Below are positions 11,501 to 21,945 of a DNA stretch of 64,000 nt, one piece after another. Within the stretch, counting starts at the first letter, position 1. Every line of letters starts with the position of its first letter. The stretch comes from Sphaerosporella brunnea (lineage: Eukaryota > Ascomycota > Pezizomycetes > Pezizales > Pyronemataceae): NCBI GenBank assembly GCA_008704415.1, contig VXIS01000068.1, positions 62,001 to 126,000 on the forward strand, in the 5' to 3' direction. The translations under genes and the position numbers were made by a program. The notes under the pieces are model-generated. The model was not told the DNA's origin. It ran no database searches and worked only from the letters and a program-made list of their open reading frames with translations.

Positions 11501-14011
11501 GCTATCGTGATGACCAGTGGAAAGATGGTTCTCTTGGACCAACTTTTGACAAAACTGAAAGCCGATAACCACAGAGTCCTCATCTTTAGCCAGATGGTTC
11601 ACATGTTGGATATCATTGCAGATTATCTTAATTACAAGAACTATGGCTTTCAACGCTTGGACGGAACTATCGCTCCCGGCCCACGTCGCACTGCCATCGA
11701 TCATTTCAATGCTCCGGACAGCAAGGACTTTTGTTTCCTTCTCAGCACACGTGCCGGAGGATTGGGCATCAACCTTATGACTGCAGACACCGTCATTCTG
11801 TTTGACAGTGATTGGAACCCGCAGGCTGATCTTCAAGCTATGGCCCGTGCCCACCGAATTGGCCAAAAAAACCATGTCATGGTCTACCGCTTTGTTTCGA
11901 AAGACACCATCGAAGAAGAAATTCTCCAGCGTGCTAGGAACAAAATGATCCTGGAACACTGTGTTATCTCTCTCGGCGTGACGGACAAAGAAATCACCGA
12001 CAAAGTCAGCAAGACCACGAATCATTTAGATTCAACAAATCTGTCGAACATGTTGAAAGCCCGAGCATCCAAGATGTTCGAAGCCAACGACAACCAAAAG
12101 AAGTTGGAGGAACTCAAGATAGAGGATATTCTGAGTCTTGCAGAGGATCACGTAACGGAGAACGACCTTGAGGAGCGTTTCAGTGGCGAGGGTGGCGAAG
12201 AGTTCATGAGACAATTTCAGGTTGCGGATTACAAACTCGATGTAACTCCTTGGACTAAGATCATCCCAGCTCATGAGTTGGAGAAGATTAAGGAGGATGA
12301 GGTAAATAGAAAAGTCAGTTCATTATTCCATGTTTCTCGTCATCCCACCAACTAATTCTTCGCAGGAGGAGGAGTCCCTCAATCAGCTCATCGAACAGAA
12401 CTCAGGACGGAAACGGAAACCCGTTTCTGACACTGACCGTGAAGGACGTACGGCCAAGAGGCGTGCCACGAAGGAGCTTTCTGCCAGGATTAGTTCGGAT
12501 TCCGAGGGATCCGAATTTGATCCCAAGCAGCCTTTAGACACTCGGGAGATTCGGAACCTGTACCGTGCGTTCACGCGCTACGGTCTTCTAGACGACTGCT
12601 GGAATGAAATTCTCAAGGATGCGGCTTTGGAAGGCAGAGATCCCGACATCATCAAGGCAACGATTCAAGATTGGATGCATCTGAGCGAAGAAGCTATCCA
12701 AGTTCACAGGTCGACCAAGGAGGATTCCGGGAAAAAGGAAAAGAAAGCGATTTTGTTCGACTACAAGGGTGCGAAGAAGCTCAATGCTGAGACCATCTTG
12801 AACAGACCTCAGGAGCTGAGGGTCCTCAAGAGAGCAGTTGAAGCTTGGGAAGACCGAACAAAATTCCGCATTCATGATGTGAAGTCAGTTCACAACTGGT
12901 CTTGCGAATGGGGAACCCGGGAAGATTCCATGCTCTGCGTTGGAATTGTTAAGCACGGCTACGGTGCTTGGGCCGCCATCCGTGACGACCCAGAGTTGGT
13001 GATGCATAACAAGTTCTTCTTGGAGGAGCACCGCGTTGACAAGAAAGAGGAGAGGGGAAAAGCCGACTCGCAGGCCAAGTCACCTGGCGCCGTCCACTTG
13101 GTCCGTAGAGCAGACTATCTGCTAGGTGTGTTGAAAGAGCGTGTCGAAGCGGGAATGAACCAGTCGTTGCGCAGGTCTCCTCCCAATCACAAACTCAAAC
13201 GCAATGGTACCGCGTCCGCCTCTGCGTCCAGTGCCAAGCGCTTTAAAGTCAAAGCGAAAGAAGATCACCGCCGACCCGTCGAAAAGGTCAAGGACCGATC
13301 CCGCGAGAAGGTTAAGGACCATTCACATGAGAAGATCAAGGATCGTTCTCGCGAGAAGGTCAAGGCCAAGGCCCGATCGTATGAAAAAGAGCAGGATGGA
13401 GTACGCGGCAAAGTTACAAAGAAACGTCGTCGCGAGCACGAAGAGGACGATCGCTCGGTTCGACGCCGACCTTCTTCTGACGCCGAGACCAAGCGCCTCG
13501 AGGTCCGTAAGGTGAATGGCACTTCTCAGCCGGTGACCAACTCTTCAAAAACCACCGATCCCTCAAGATCGCGGGCCCTCACCCAGATTGAGGAGCATGC
13601 CTTGGTTTGTGCCCTGTGTACCTCGTTATCCTCTACAACTACTAACTACTTATCAGGGCCAGCTTAGAAAGAACTTCACGTCTAGCATCCTAAATGGATC
13701 GAATGAGGCCAGAAAATTGAAAGATAGGAATCTGAAGGTTCTGGGCATCAAGGAAAATGTCCAAACCGTTGGAGGTTGGATCTGCCGGAGTGCTGCCAAG
13801 GGTACTGATGAGTACCAGGCTTTGTGGTAAGACTGAGAACGCTGCCGCCGTCGCGTGATACCATACTGATCTTCGCAGGTACGTGTTTTGGAGATTCTAC
13901 TGGGTCAACCACAAGGGCGAATGGCCTACTTTAGAGGCCATGCACACCAAAATACTCGCAGACGATGAGAGCCGAGAAGCCAAGTCGAAAGTTAATAGCG
14001 AGCAGAACTAA
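8561..14011 (+). CDS. CHD1: CHD1-type chromodomain-helicase-DNA-binding remodeller
   Basis: Nine exons: 8561-8567, 8993-9372, 9426-9455, 9510-9654, 9703-10341, 10398-12301, 12366-13604, 13657-13826, 13879-14011. They sum to an exact frame of 1548 aa. The N-terminus is long, acidic and Ser-rich. Tandem chromodomains lie at about residues 275-345 ([15 protein letters not shown]) and 370-430 ([18 protein letters not shown]). The SNF2 ATPase spans about 465-925, with [20 protein letters not shown] and a RAHRIGQ motif VI. A SANT/SLIDE-type region and a basic KVKDRSREK repeat follow, then the C-terminal CHD1 helical domain. It spaces nucleosomes at transcribed genes in the nucleus. The first coding exon is only 7 nt, followed by a 425-nt intron, the longest here. 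Confidence 0.95.
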
Positions 14012-15653
14012 TACCCGCAACGGGTATATAGTAGATTAGCTACGGCCATCCTCTAATCACCAACGCTGAAAGTAGCGCTATATAATTTGAGGCCTAGGTT
14101 TATTCGTGGGATGTGAATCGGGTATCGAGTTATCTGAACTGCCCACGTCTAATCCTAGCTTTCATGAGGGAGGATCGTCGTTGTCTTTTTCCGTTTGTTC
14201 TTTCATTTGTCGTTTCTGCTTGTATTTTTTCTTTTCATAGGTTTTTTCCCGCCGTTTTTTTCCTATGATGGCTTGTTTTGCACTCCGGCGAGAGGGGGTT
14301 TTTTAATTAACGGCGTTGATCTTTCAATAGTTTCTTCTTTTTGTTTTCTGTTCTTTTTTCTTGTTTGGCGGGCGCGGGTGTTTTCGCTTTTTGCCTTGCT
14401 TTGCGTTTATTAAATTTAGGGGTGCAGGGTTGAGATGTGTACAGAGTAGGAGGCGTGGGCGTGCTGATTTTCCTTTATTTTTGTGGGAGTGGGTGTTTCA
14501 TTTCATTTTGGGGGGCGGCCTTTGGATTTTGGCCTTTGCTATGCTGATGCTTGTATTATACGACTGATGGGGGGATACATAGTGGGGCGAGCGCGGATAT
14601 CACTACAGATGTTGTGTGGATGTGGATGTAAACGGAGCAACTAGAGTAATGCTACTCTTTCGGGAGATCACAGTCTGCTGTTGCTACCCGCGAAGTAATT
14701 GGTCATCATCACTATCGCCAACTTCTACTGACGCTTCTTGCTGGGGCGAAACGGCACGATTTTTCACCTACCAAGCTACTGTACTAGTACATAGCAAGTA
14801 TCTGCGGTACTGAAGTATATCTACCTGTACGAAGACAGCAAGCCATGTACGAAGGATAGGTACCTGCTTAGGCGTGTGACTGCTTAAAGCCTGCTTTTGT
14901 CGGTGAAAATACATGACGTTATTTACAAAAAGCATGCGGAAAGGGCTTTGGTCTTTTGGTCAGACAGCGGTGGGCAGGACTGGCTTATTGGAAGGTAGAG
15001 ATTTTTGAGAACCGGTGCAGAAATCCATAGGTATTCAAGGCAGGTATATCGACACGGGTGGAAATGTACTGCCAGTGACCGTCACAGCGATAGAAGGAGG
15101 TCCAACATTCAAGACCCCATTTACTAAGCTCAGATAGATACTCTAGGAAGGTGGGTTTTTACTGGTCTTTCTCGAACTCATATGAGCAAAAGATTTATTC
15201 AAAATACACCTGAACTGGTCGTGTATGGTTGGGGACTCCTAGTCACTGTGGGATCTCTGACATTCATTTCGCATACAAAAGTGCCGAGTGATGAGCGTGA
15301 ATCTTCCTTTTTTGACCATATAACTGACATTTGTCCCCGGGAGGGTCCTGTTTTCTCAACAACCAGGCAGAATTTGGAAATTCTGAGTTAATTAGTCGAT
15401 AGAGCGAGCGAAAACTAGGCCCCTGATAGTGTTATTTTTTAAAATAACTTTTTTTTGGTGGAGGATGCTCTGTCCAAAGTCAGGGTACCCAAACCCCTCC
15501 GTCTTTAGGTGTCCCCAACCATAATCAATTCTATTGTCGATTTAGACCCTCCGCCCATCCCCGCCCGCCGCCTTATCAGGCGTCAACCATACCGGTGTAA
15601 AAAGGAAGATTATGGAGGATAAGAAAGTACAAAGGAAAAGACAAAGGCCCGAA
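14012..15653. other. gene-free stretch after CHD1
   Basis: A T-rich 3' flank (14190-14420), then sequence without recognised genes. A short palindrome with the core TTATTTTTTAAAATAA lies near 15430-15446. The AAAAGACAAAGGCCCGAA at 15636-15653 is the left target-site duplication of the LINE that follows. Confidence 0.45.
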
Positions 15654-16362
15654 GGAGGTTGCGACAGGACGCCTCGATAGGTCCTCGCAAACCCATATCA
15701 CGTCATTGGCCCACGTCGGCCGAAACGTCACGATTGCCCGGACACGAGATCGAAACCGAGTAGTGCAAGTCAAAGAGCTACTACAAACGGAAAAAGAAGG
15801 TCAACGGCAGGGCAGCCAAGGCTCCAAAGGCCCTGGCGGCGCGATATTACCAGTTAAGACTCAACAAAGCACCAACGGCCCCCTACCTGCTCTGGACCAA
15901 CAGAAGCACGGACGACAAATACTGGTTCTGCGCCAAGGCGCCGAAGCAGACGTGAGAGCACCTCTTCAAGAGGTGAGCCAGGCGGCGCCGGAAACAAGAT
16001 AAGATGTGGGATACGATCAGGACAGTCACGGAACAAAAAGACAAGAAGGGCGTGGGTGGAAGAGGACGGCCACCCCCATAAACGATTCTAGCGGACGACC
16101 ACTGCACGGCGGCGAGATTGGATTTCCTTGCGTTTACCAAGGTTGGCAGAGGCCGGAGAAGCCATAGAATGTAGTGACCGAGAATGTGCCCTCTTCTTAT
16201 GTCTAAGCTATACGAATCCCCTTGGTCCTCTCTTATGTATCTCTCATGTATTTCCTTAAGACACGCCCGTCTGTGGGGACATGAGGCCCAAGGGTAGTCT
16301 GTCAAGTTACTTATGTCATGGCCGCAAGCGGCCGAATACATTATGATTAAAACCAAAAAAAA
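15654..16362 (+). mobile_element. 5'-truncated LINE retrotransposon, decayed
   Basis: An 18-bp direct repeat (15636-15653 and 16363-16380, one mismatch) flanks the element, and it ends in an A-rich tail, the signature of target-primed non-LTR insertion. The first part translates to the C-terminal tail typical of fungal Tad-like LINE ORF2: YYQLRLNKAPTAPYLLWTN, then DDKYWFCAKAPKQT, a TGA where Arg (CGA) is expected, and EHLFK followed by another TGA. C-to-T changes producing stops fit decay or RIP. The last ~100 bp match the 57805-57908 insertion, so both come from one family. Confidence 0.8.
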
Positions 16363-16516
16363 AAAAGACAAAGGACCGAAATACAAAAGCTGCCATGGCC
16401 GTTAGGAACCTGGTAGATATATATCGAGCATTTCTTTCTATTGACGCACTCACAAACATCTGCACAGTGCACACGGAGACGGAAAAAATAAGTATCAATA
16501 TTGAAATGAGAGCATC

Positions 16517-16607
16517 TCTTCCGGGTGGGCTTGAACCACCAACCTCCTGATTGCAGGATCGAAGCCAACTAACAGTCAGACGCGCTAGGCAATTGCACCA
16601 CGAGGAA
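16517..16607 (-). tRNA. tRNA-Asn(GTT)-like gene with intron, mismatched acceptor stem
   Basis: Read on the minus strand it has a D arm (GTGCAATTGCCTAGCGC), an anticodon arm CTGACTGTTA...ATCAG with a GTT anticodon, a ~16-18 nt intron after position 37, and a good T arm (GGTGGTTCAAGCCCACC). The 5' acceptor strand TTCCTCG pairs poorly with 3' CGGAAGA (two mismatches, two wobbles); TCTTCCG would pair fully. It may therefore be a pseudogene or a divergent copy. It lies ~150 bp from the LINE tail. Confidence 0.6.
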
Positions 16608-16661
16608 TTGATATTGAAATGGTTCGCAGTGAATTAATATGAGCGTGATAGGAAGGTTACC

Positions 16662-16772
16662 GCATAAACTCGCGAACAAGAGACTGAGGCTAAGTCACTG
16701 CGCCATGTGGCAAAGTCACTAAGCCTACATGGCGCAGTGACTTAGCCCAGTCTCTTGTTCGCGAGTTTATGC
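16662..16772. repeat. near-perfect 46-bp inverted repeat with 18-nt loop
   Basis: Arms 16662-16708 and 16727-16772 are complementary along their whole length except for one extra base. The core is GCATAAACTCGCGAACAAGA and its complement, continuing to TAAGTCACTGCGCCATGT. The loop contains a further partial CAAAGTCACTAAGCC copy. No coding potential and no obvious terminal duplication. It could form a long cruciform or hairpin RNA. Confidence 0.85.
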
Positions 16773-17092
16773 AGTATCTCGCTAGACTTGTTTAACCGGT
16801 CGAGTGACTTCAGATGAATGCGCCATATCGAATAACTGCGCCACAGCAGCCACAACTCAGCCGACAAAGCAATTTCAGTTTCGGGAGCCCGAGGTATTGC
16901 AAATTTTGAAGCCTCGGGCCATGGAAATTTTTTATGTGAGGGCTCAAGCTTGAGCTGCTTCCCAGTCCACCAGAGAGATTTTAAAGACACTGACGAGTCC
17001 AGGACCCGGATTTCATGAATTCATTCCTGCCACTCGCTTCGCCTTCATGCACCAGAGAATTAATATAATGACACCAGAATTGGACCCGCCGG

Positions 17093-17569
17093 TCACCGCC
17101 CACCGCCCCGCAAGCACCGCGACAAGACTGGTCCAAACTCCGCGCCCTCCCTGGGTGGCTCACCGTTCCAAACAGCGATCGCGGGGAAGTTGGGATGGAA
17201 CCCGCGCACAATCGACTCGGCCCATGAGTCCCTCACAAACCGCCAGACGAGCAATTGCCATAGTGTCCGCTGCTGTTGGAATACCAGCTTGCCTGCTTTT
17301 AGCTGACGTAACATGCGTATATTGTGGTTGTCGTCTGGGTGACCCTCCGTTAGAACAGCTTTTTTGGCCATGTACCTGGCGGCGTGTCCGTAGGTGGCAG
17401 AAGGAGAAGATCCGATGTCGTCCTCATCGCCGCCTCCCGCCTTGTAGGTGTTCTCAACGCCGATGCCTATACAGGTGAAGGGATCTTCCGGCCGCAAGGT
17501 CATTATCCCTCCCACTCGGAGTATAGCCGATAGCTCCTCATTACCTCCCAGGACCGCTGAAGCCGACAA
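17093..17569 (-). CDS. hypothetical protein, 158 codons (possible gene fragment)
   Basis: An uninterrupted minus-strand frame with ordinary, non-repetitive composition, including DDIGSSPSATYGHAARYMAK, HPDDNHNIRMLRQLKAGK and FHPNFPAIAVWNGEPPREG. It looks more like a real fungal polypeptide than a shadow frame, but I recognise no family. It lies ~540 bp downstream of the broken caspase-like gene on the same strand and could be a C-terminal relic of that gene or of a neighbour. The start codon is unverified. Confidence 0.3.
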   Translation of the reverse strand: MSASAVLGGNEELSAILRVGGIMTLRPEDPFTCIGIGVENTYKAGGGDEDDIGSSPSATYGHAARYMAKKAVLTEGHPDDNHNIRMLRQLKAGKLVFQQQRTLWQLLVWRFVRDSWAESIVRGFHPNFPAIAVWNGEPPREGAEFGPVLSRCLRGGGR

Positions 17570-17582
17570 CGTGCTATCTCCC

Positions 17583-18122
17583 TTTCCAATAGAGCTGGGT
17601 GGGAAACCCGTAGGTTAACAACCTCCGACGGGGTTGACAACTGCGCTACAGCAAAAATCGGTTGGCAACCGTACGGTCATGTGCTTTCAGTAATACACAC
17701 GAGGCCCGGAAGCCTGTTTTTTGCTGGGATGCAGGCGAGCTCTGCTAAAGGAGCCACCGGCATTCTGCTACAGTTTGTAAGTACCATTCAAAAGAATAGC
17801 AGTCGTACCTTCTGTATATATATTTTTTTTGTATAGGGAAGCCGCCAGGAGTGTCTCCTAGGGAAGTGGCTGAGGAGTTCTGCTGAGGGAGTGGGTGTCG
17901 AGTTCTGCTGGGGAAGCTGTCGAAGGAGAGAAATTGTGCAGGTGAGCAGAAACATTCACCGGCCGGCACTCGTAGGTGCAAATGAGCTTTATCTTCACTG
18001 CCGAGCACTCGGACCATTTCCACTAGCTTTAAATTTCTTGTTATACTCGTCGGTGGTGGCGGAAGCTCGCGTGGAGGTTGCCAACCGTTCTTGGCAGTTT
18101 CCCACCCAGCTCTACTTTCCAA
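17583..18122. repeat. inverted duplication (~45 bp arms)
   Basis: TAGAGCTGGGTGGGAAAC near 17590-17607 recurs inverted near 18098-18115. The similarity continues through GGTTaaCAACCTCC / GGTTggCAACCTCC, with small indels. The right arm overlaps the end of the broken caspase-like reading frame, so this is likely an inverted copy of a gene fragment rather than a transposon. Confidence 0.5.
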
Positions 18123-19306
18123 CAAGAAACTGGGGTACCTTGGCGATTTTGTGGTTGTTGAACCGATGTGCGATCCGCTGACAGACAGAAAGCCTCGAAG
18201 TGGCTGAAAGGCCCGGTAACCAATTGGGCATTCTTGCCGATATCGCTGATGGAGATAGCTCTCTGTAGCTTGTTTCCTGCTTTTCTCGAGTGCAGTGGCT
18301 CTTATTTTTGGGCGAGCCCCCCGAGTGTTCCTGAACCAAATTCGACAACTCATCAACCACAGCATCGGGAAAGTACTCGCCGCCGATAAAATCGAAATTA
18401 CTAGACAGGGCGAAAGACATTGAAGGCGAATCGGAAGTTGTCGCTGCGAGAACACTAGAGTCCACGTTGCGCCTGCCAGAGGGAAGCACCCACAATCCAC
18501 AGAAGCACTACGTGACAGCTATCGTAATCTGTACCCCGGCAGTGGCACATGAGAGGCAGGCTTCGACCTGGGAGCGGGTGACTCTGAAGCGTTTGCGTGT
18601 GTCCTTGTTACGCCCTATATATACATCTCCCTGTGTGCCCCGCCATGTGCAACAATGATTATGATGATGCGCTCTCCGGCCAATGCGTTGGACGAAACAA
18701 CCCCCACCGCCTTCAGGAACTCCTCAGCGAGATCGCTCTCCGGATACTGCGTATAGAAGACTTCTGAGTTTTGGTCGAACACGACCTTCCGCGGTTGCCT
18801 GCTAGGGGGGGCCATGTACGAGTGGTCCATGCACTGCGACGAACTTCTTCAGATCAACGCACGTCAGATGGGTTTCTGTTTTAGCTCTTCCTCCTAGAGC
18901 TGTCCGTAAAAGGTAAAATTCCGATGCGAACAAGTCATCTTGGTAGGCATCGATGGATCCGAAAACGGATATTAAGTGCGTCCGATCATCCGGTTTGAAG
19001 ATCTCGCCAGCACCGTATCTCATTCTCAACAGTAAGATTTCTCCGCTCTCAACCAGCAGGTGGGGTAAACGCATCGCAGTGGGCATGCTTTCAAGCACGA
19101 GTAGCAGCCCATCCGGGTCATTATGACCGATGTCGAGAAAGTAAAAGTGCATCCGACGATAACTTCCGGACTCTCAGCATCAGCAAAAGAGGTTCAACTT
19201 TCGGGAGAGACAGCTCACCTTCAATGACGCATCCAAAGCCAGCTTTATCCCTGCTCGACGACGGCGACCGCTGAAACTGGAAGCTAAACCCATCTGCAGT
19301 GCGCAT
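18112..19306 (-). pseudogene. broken caspase-like fungal gene
   Basis: On the minus strand a plausible exon (19306-19219), a 46-nt intron (19218-19173, GTGAGC...CTGAG) and a second exon from 19172 encode SGSYRRMHFYFLDIGHNDPD, LLVLES, RLPHLL and LKKFVAVHGPLVHG. The frame breaks at a 7-bp G/C run (18805-18811), resumes as SRQPRKVVFDQNSEVFYTQY and IIIIIVAHGG, breaks again at a TATATA stretch (18616-18622), resumes as NKDTRKRFRVTRSQVEACLS, and meets an in-frame TAG at 18510-18508 directly before CFCGLW. The His of VAHGG and Cys of CFCGLW are placed like a caspase-fold His-Cys dyad; this assignment is inference from motif order. Either a pseudogene or a locus with sequencing indels. Confidence 0.5.
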
Positions 19307-19850
19307 TGCCACTGCAGCATGAAGGATCAGCCTGAGCACAAAGGCTGTGCGGGAGACAGTACATACGACTAATCGATGGATGGACCTGGCTCGAAAGTAT
19401 AGCCGTCAGGTCCTGTTCAAGCAGGTCGCGATCGAAAGACCTGGAGAAAGTTGTTTTGGGTAGAGAGCGGTGCGGTGGGGGTGAGTTGTGGTAGGGGGCG
19501 GGGAGGGAGGTAAGTTAGGGTAGTTAACTTTAATTACAGACGGTGCAGCCAGGTTTTTGATAGGTAACTATGTACAATCCCCGAGGTTCTGCCTTCAACC
19601 TCACTCTCGTTCCGTGTTTGTGGGTGCAGCGGCGTTGTTATCGATATATATCGCGTCCACGGGATTGACTCTGTTGATTGCATGTTCTGCGCAAGCTTCA
19701 TTTTCCCCGCTGCGTTTCTCCCGCTCTCTCAAATCTTTCTCTCATCGCCATCATCGTAATGATCATTATTATTCCTGTCATCTAATTCAACTCCAATTCC
19801 TGCAAATCCTGCAATCCCTCCGATTATCTCTTGCCAAAACTGCACGAACT

Positions 19851-21275
19851 ATGTCTGGCGGCAATGCGCCGGGACCGGCTGCGCACGTTGGCGAGCAGGG
19901 GAAACAGAAAACCTATCACAAAAAAGCCACCGGCCAGGCCCTTCAGACTGTCAAGAGACACTCCAAAGAAAATGAACTGAAGCTATTTGGAAGCTGCTTC
20001 TGGTGAGCTCAGACCTCCCTCTAGATCTTCAAGCTCTTTCGCCGAGCGGGACGATCACTCTGCACGTAAGAATCAAGAATGCTAAAATTGAACCTTGCAG
20101 TCCCTTCGTTCAAAGGGTGTGGATTGCGCTGGAACTGAAAGGCCTGGATTACCAGTATATAGAGGTCCTCTCCATCCTCATCCCCAAATATGGGTCCGAG
20201 TTTTCCCACTCATTCTGGCCATAGGTGGATCCTTATGCTAAACTCAAGCTGCTGACCGATATAAACCCACGAGGCCTCGTGCCGGCATTGAAACATGGCG
20301 AGTGAGTCACCGTATTCCGCTCTTTCCTGAGCCTTATTGACGAAGAAAGTTGGGGATGTTATGAGAGCAATGTGCTGCTAGAGTATCTAGACGATCTCGA
20401 CATTGGAATGCGCCTTCTTCCAAGTCATCCGCGGGATCGAGCCATGTCCCGTCTGTGGGTTGATCATGTATGCCTATTGTTTGTATCCTATTGGTCCTGA
20501 AGTCAGTGAAGTAACGTGCTTTAAGGTCAATCGAAACATCGTCCCAGGCTTCTATCGCTTCTTGCAGGAGCAAAACCCAGCAAAGCAGATCGAGTACGCA
20601 GAGGAACTCAAAGAGCAAGTACGTCAATTCCCAGTTCCGCAAAAATGTTCAGTGACGTCGACGTGACGATATTGTGGTCGACTTGGCGCCAACATCATGG
20701 TACCGTTAACCGTTATCCTCGACTGGTTCCATTGCAAGATTCACAGCCAATGATTCGATTTAACGTTCAAACGTCACAAACGTCATAGACGCCGCTGATT
20801 GCAGCTCAATTAGGTATCCAAGCTAGTCGATGCAAGTCATGAAGTTGGACCCTTCTTTCTCGTATGCCGCCGGCGCGCCCTCCTCCCGCTCCTGCATCAA
20901 TAAGTGCCTTTGCAATTACATGTGGCTGATAAGGAGGCATTCAAACAGGGACATATCATGAGCTACGTCGACATCTCTGTCGCGCCTTGGTTGTTGCGAT
21001 TCTCGCGAGTCCTCCACCCCTACCGCGGATGGCCTTTGCCGGACAAAAATAGCAAGCTCGGAAAGTGGATTGAAGCCCTCGAATCGCACGATGCGATCAA
21101 GAATACAACTAGTGATAATATCCTCTATCTCGATAGCTACGAACGCTATGCTGGTGCGTGATACGCGGCACATACATATCGCAAGAAGGGATATCTGATC
21201 GTTTTGTGCGCAGAGAATCGGCTCAACACTAGTCAAGTTGCCAACGCTGTCAACGCCGGGCGTGGTTTGCCTTGA
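19851..21275 (+). CDS. omega-class glutathione S-transferase
   Basis: Eight exons: 19851-20002, 20101-20164, 20225-20301, 20350-20467, 20526-20618, 20814-20861, 20934-21153, 21214-21275, closing at 277 aa. The thioredoxin-like N-domain carries FGSCFCPFVQRVWIALE, with the catalytic Cys just before PF as in omega GSTs, not Tyr/Ser. The cis-Pro segment NPRGLVPAL and the glutathione-binding YESNVLLEYLDDL follow. The helical C-domain includes RLWVDHVNRNIVPGFYRFLQ and SYVDISVAPWLLR. Omega GSTs act as thiol transferases, dehydroascorbate reductases or glutathionyl-conjugate reductases in the cytosol. Intron 5 (195 nt) is longer than the rest. Confidence 0.88.
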
Positions 21276-21898
21276 GCAGTGATGCTGCCATTGCAACGGC
21301 TAGGATGGCGCATGAGATGTGAAGTACGATCGGGAGGAATGGAGGGAGTTGGATTGATGAGAAGGCTGTCACACTGCTTGACTACTGGTACAACGCGCAT
21401 ACACATACTTCAGTCCAATAATGGGTCTCATTATACTAGCCTTCAATGACTAGATGCTATCGCGAACGAACCTGCTATATGTGATCTTCAACGTCATATG
21501 TTGATGGGATGAGTGGTTCTTTTTTCTGGGGCATTGTTTTTTTGCCTTTTTGACAGGGAACACCGAGTGATCGACGACAACGTTACCTTTCGAGCTGTAC
21601 TATGACGAGTTAAGCAACCATCGGCTTCTAACAACCACGGGTTTTTCGGAGTTCTGTGCTCGAAGCGATTTAAACGGCGATCTTCGCTCTTTGGGGGGCC
21701 GGAGTATCTAAGGGGATGTACATACCTTTGGTTACGTTCTTGCTGATGATCATGATGCGATTTCTAAATGCTTAATTCGATGTACCTTAACTCCCAGTGC
21801 CTGATTTGCCTATGTACAATACATATATATTTACCGCCTACTTTACCTGCTGCCGCTGCTAACTGACCGGAGTGAGCTACCAGCCCTTGCCTCATTCT

Positions 21899-21945
21899 AT
21901 TTTTTTTTTTTTGTTTTTTTTTTGTTTTTTTTTTGTTTTTTTTTT
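21899..21945. repeat. (T8-11 G)n tract, A-rich on the minus strand
   Basis: Four runs of about 8-11 T separated by single G. On the minus strand this is an (A)nC tail preceded by a tRNA-like 5' segment (AGTGGTTAGAGTAGAG at about 22014-22029). The arrangement resembles a tRNA-derived SINE, but no B box was found. Confidence 0.5.
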
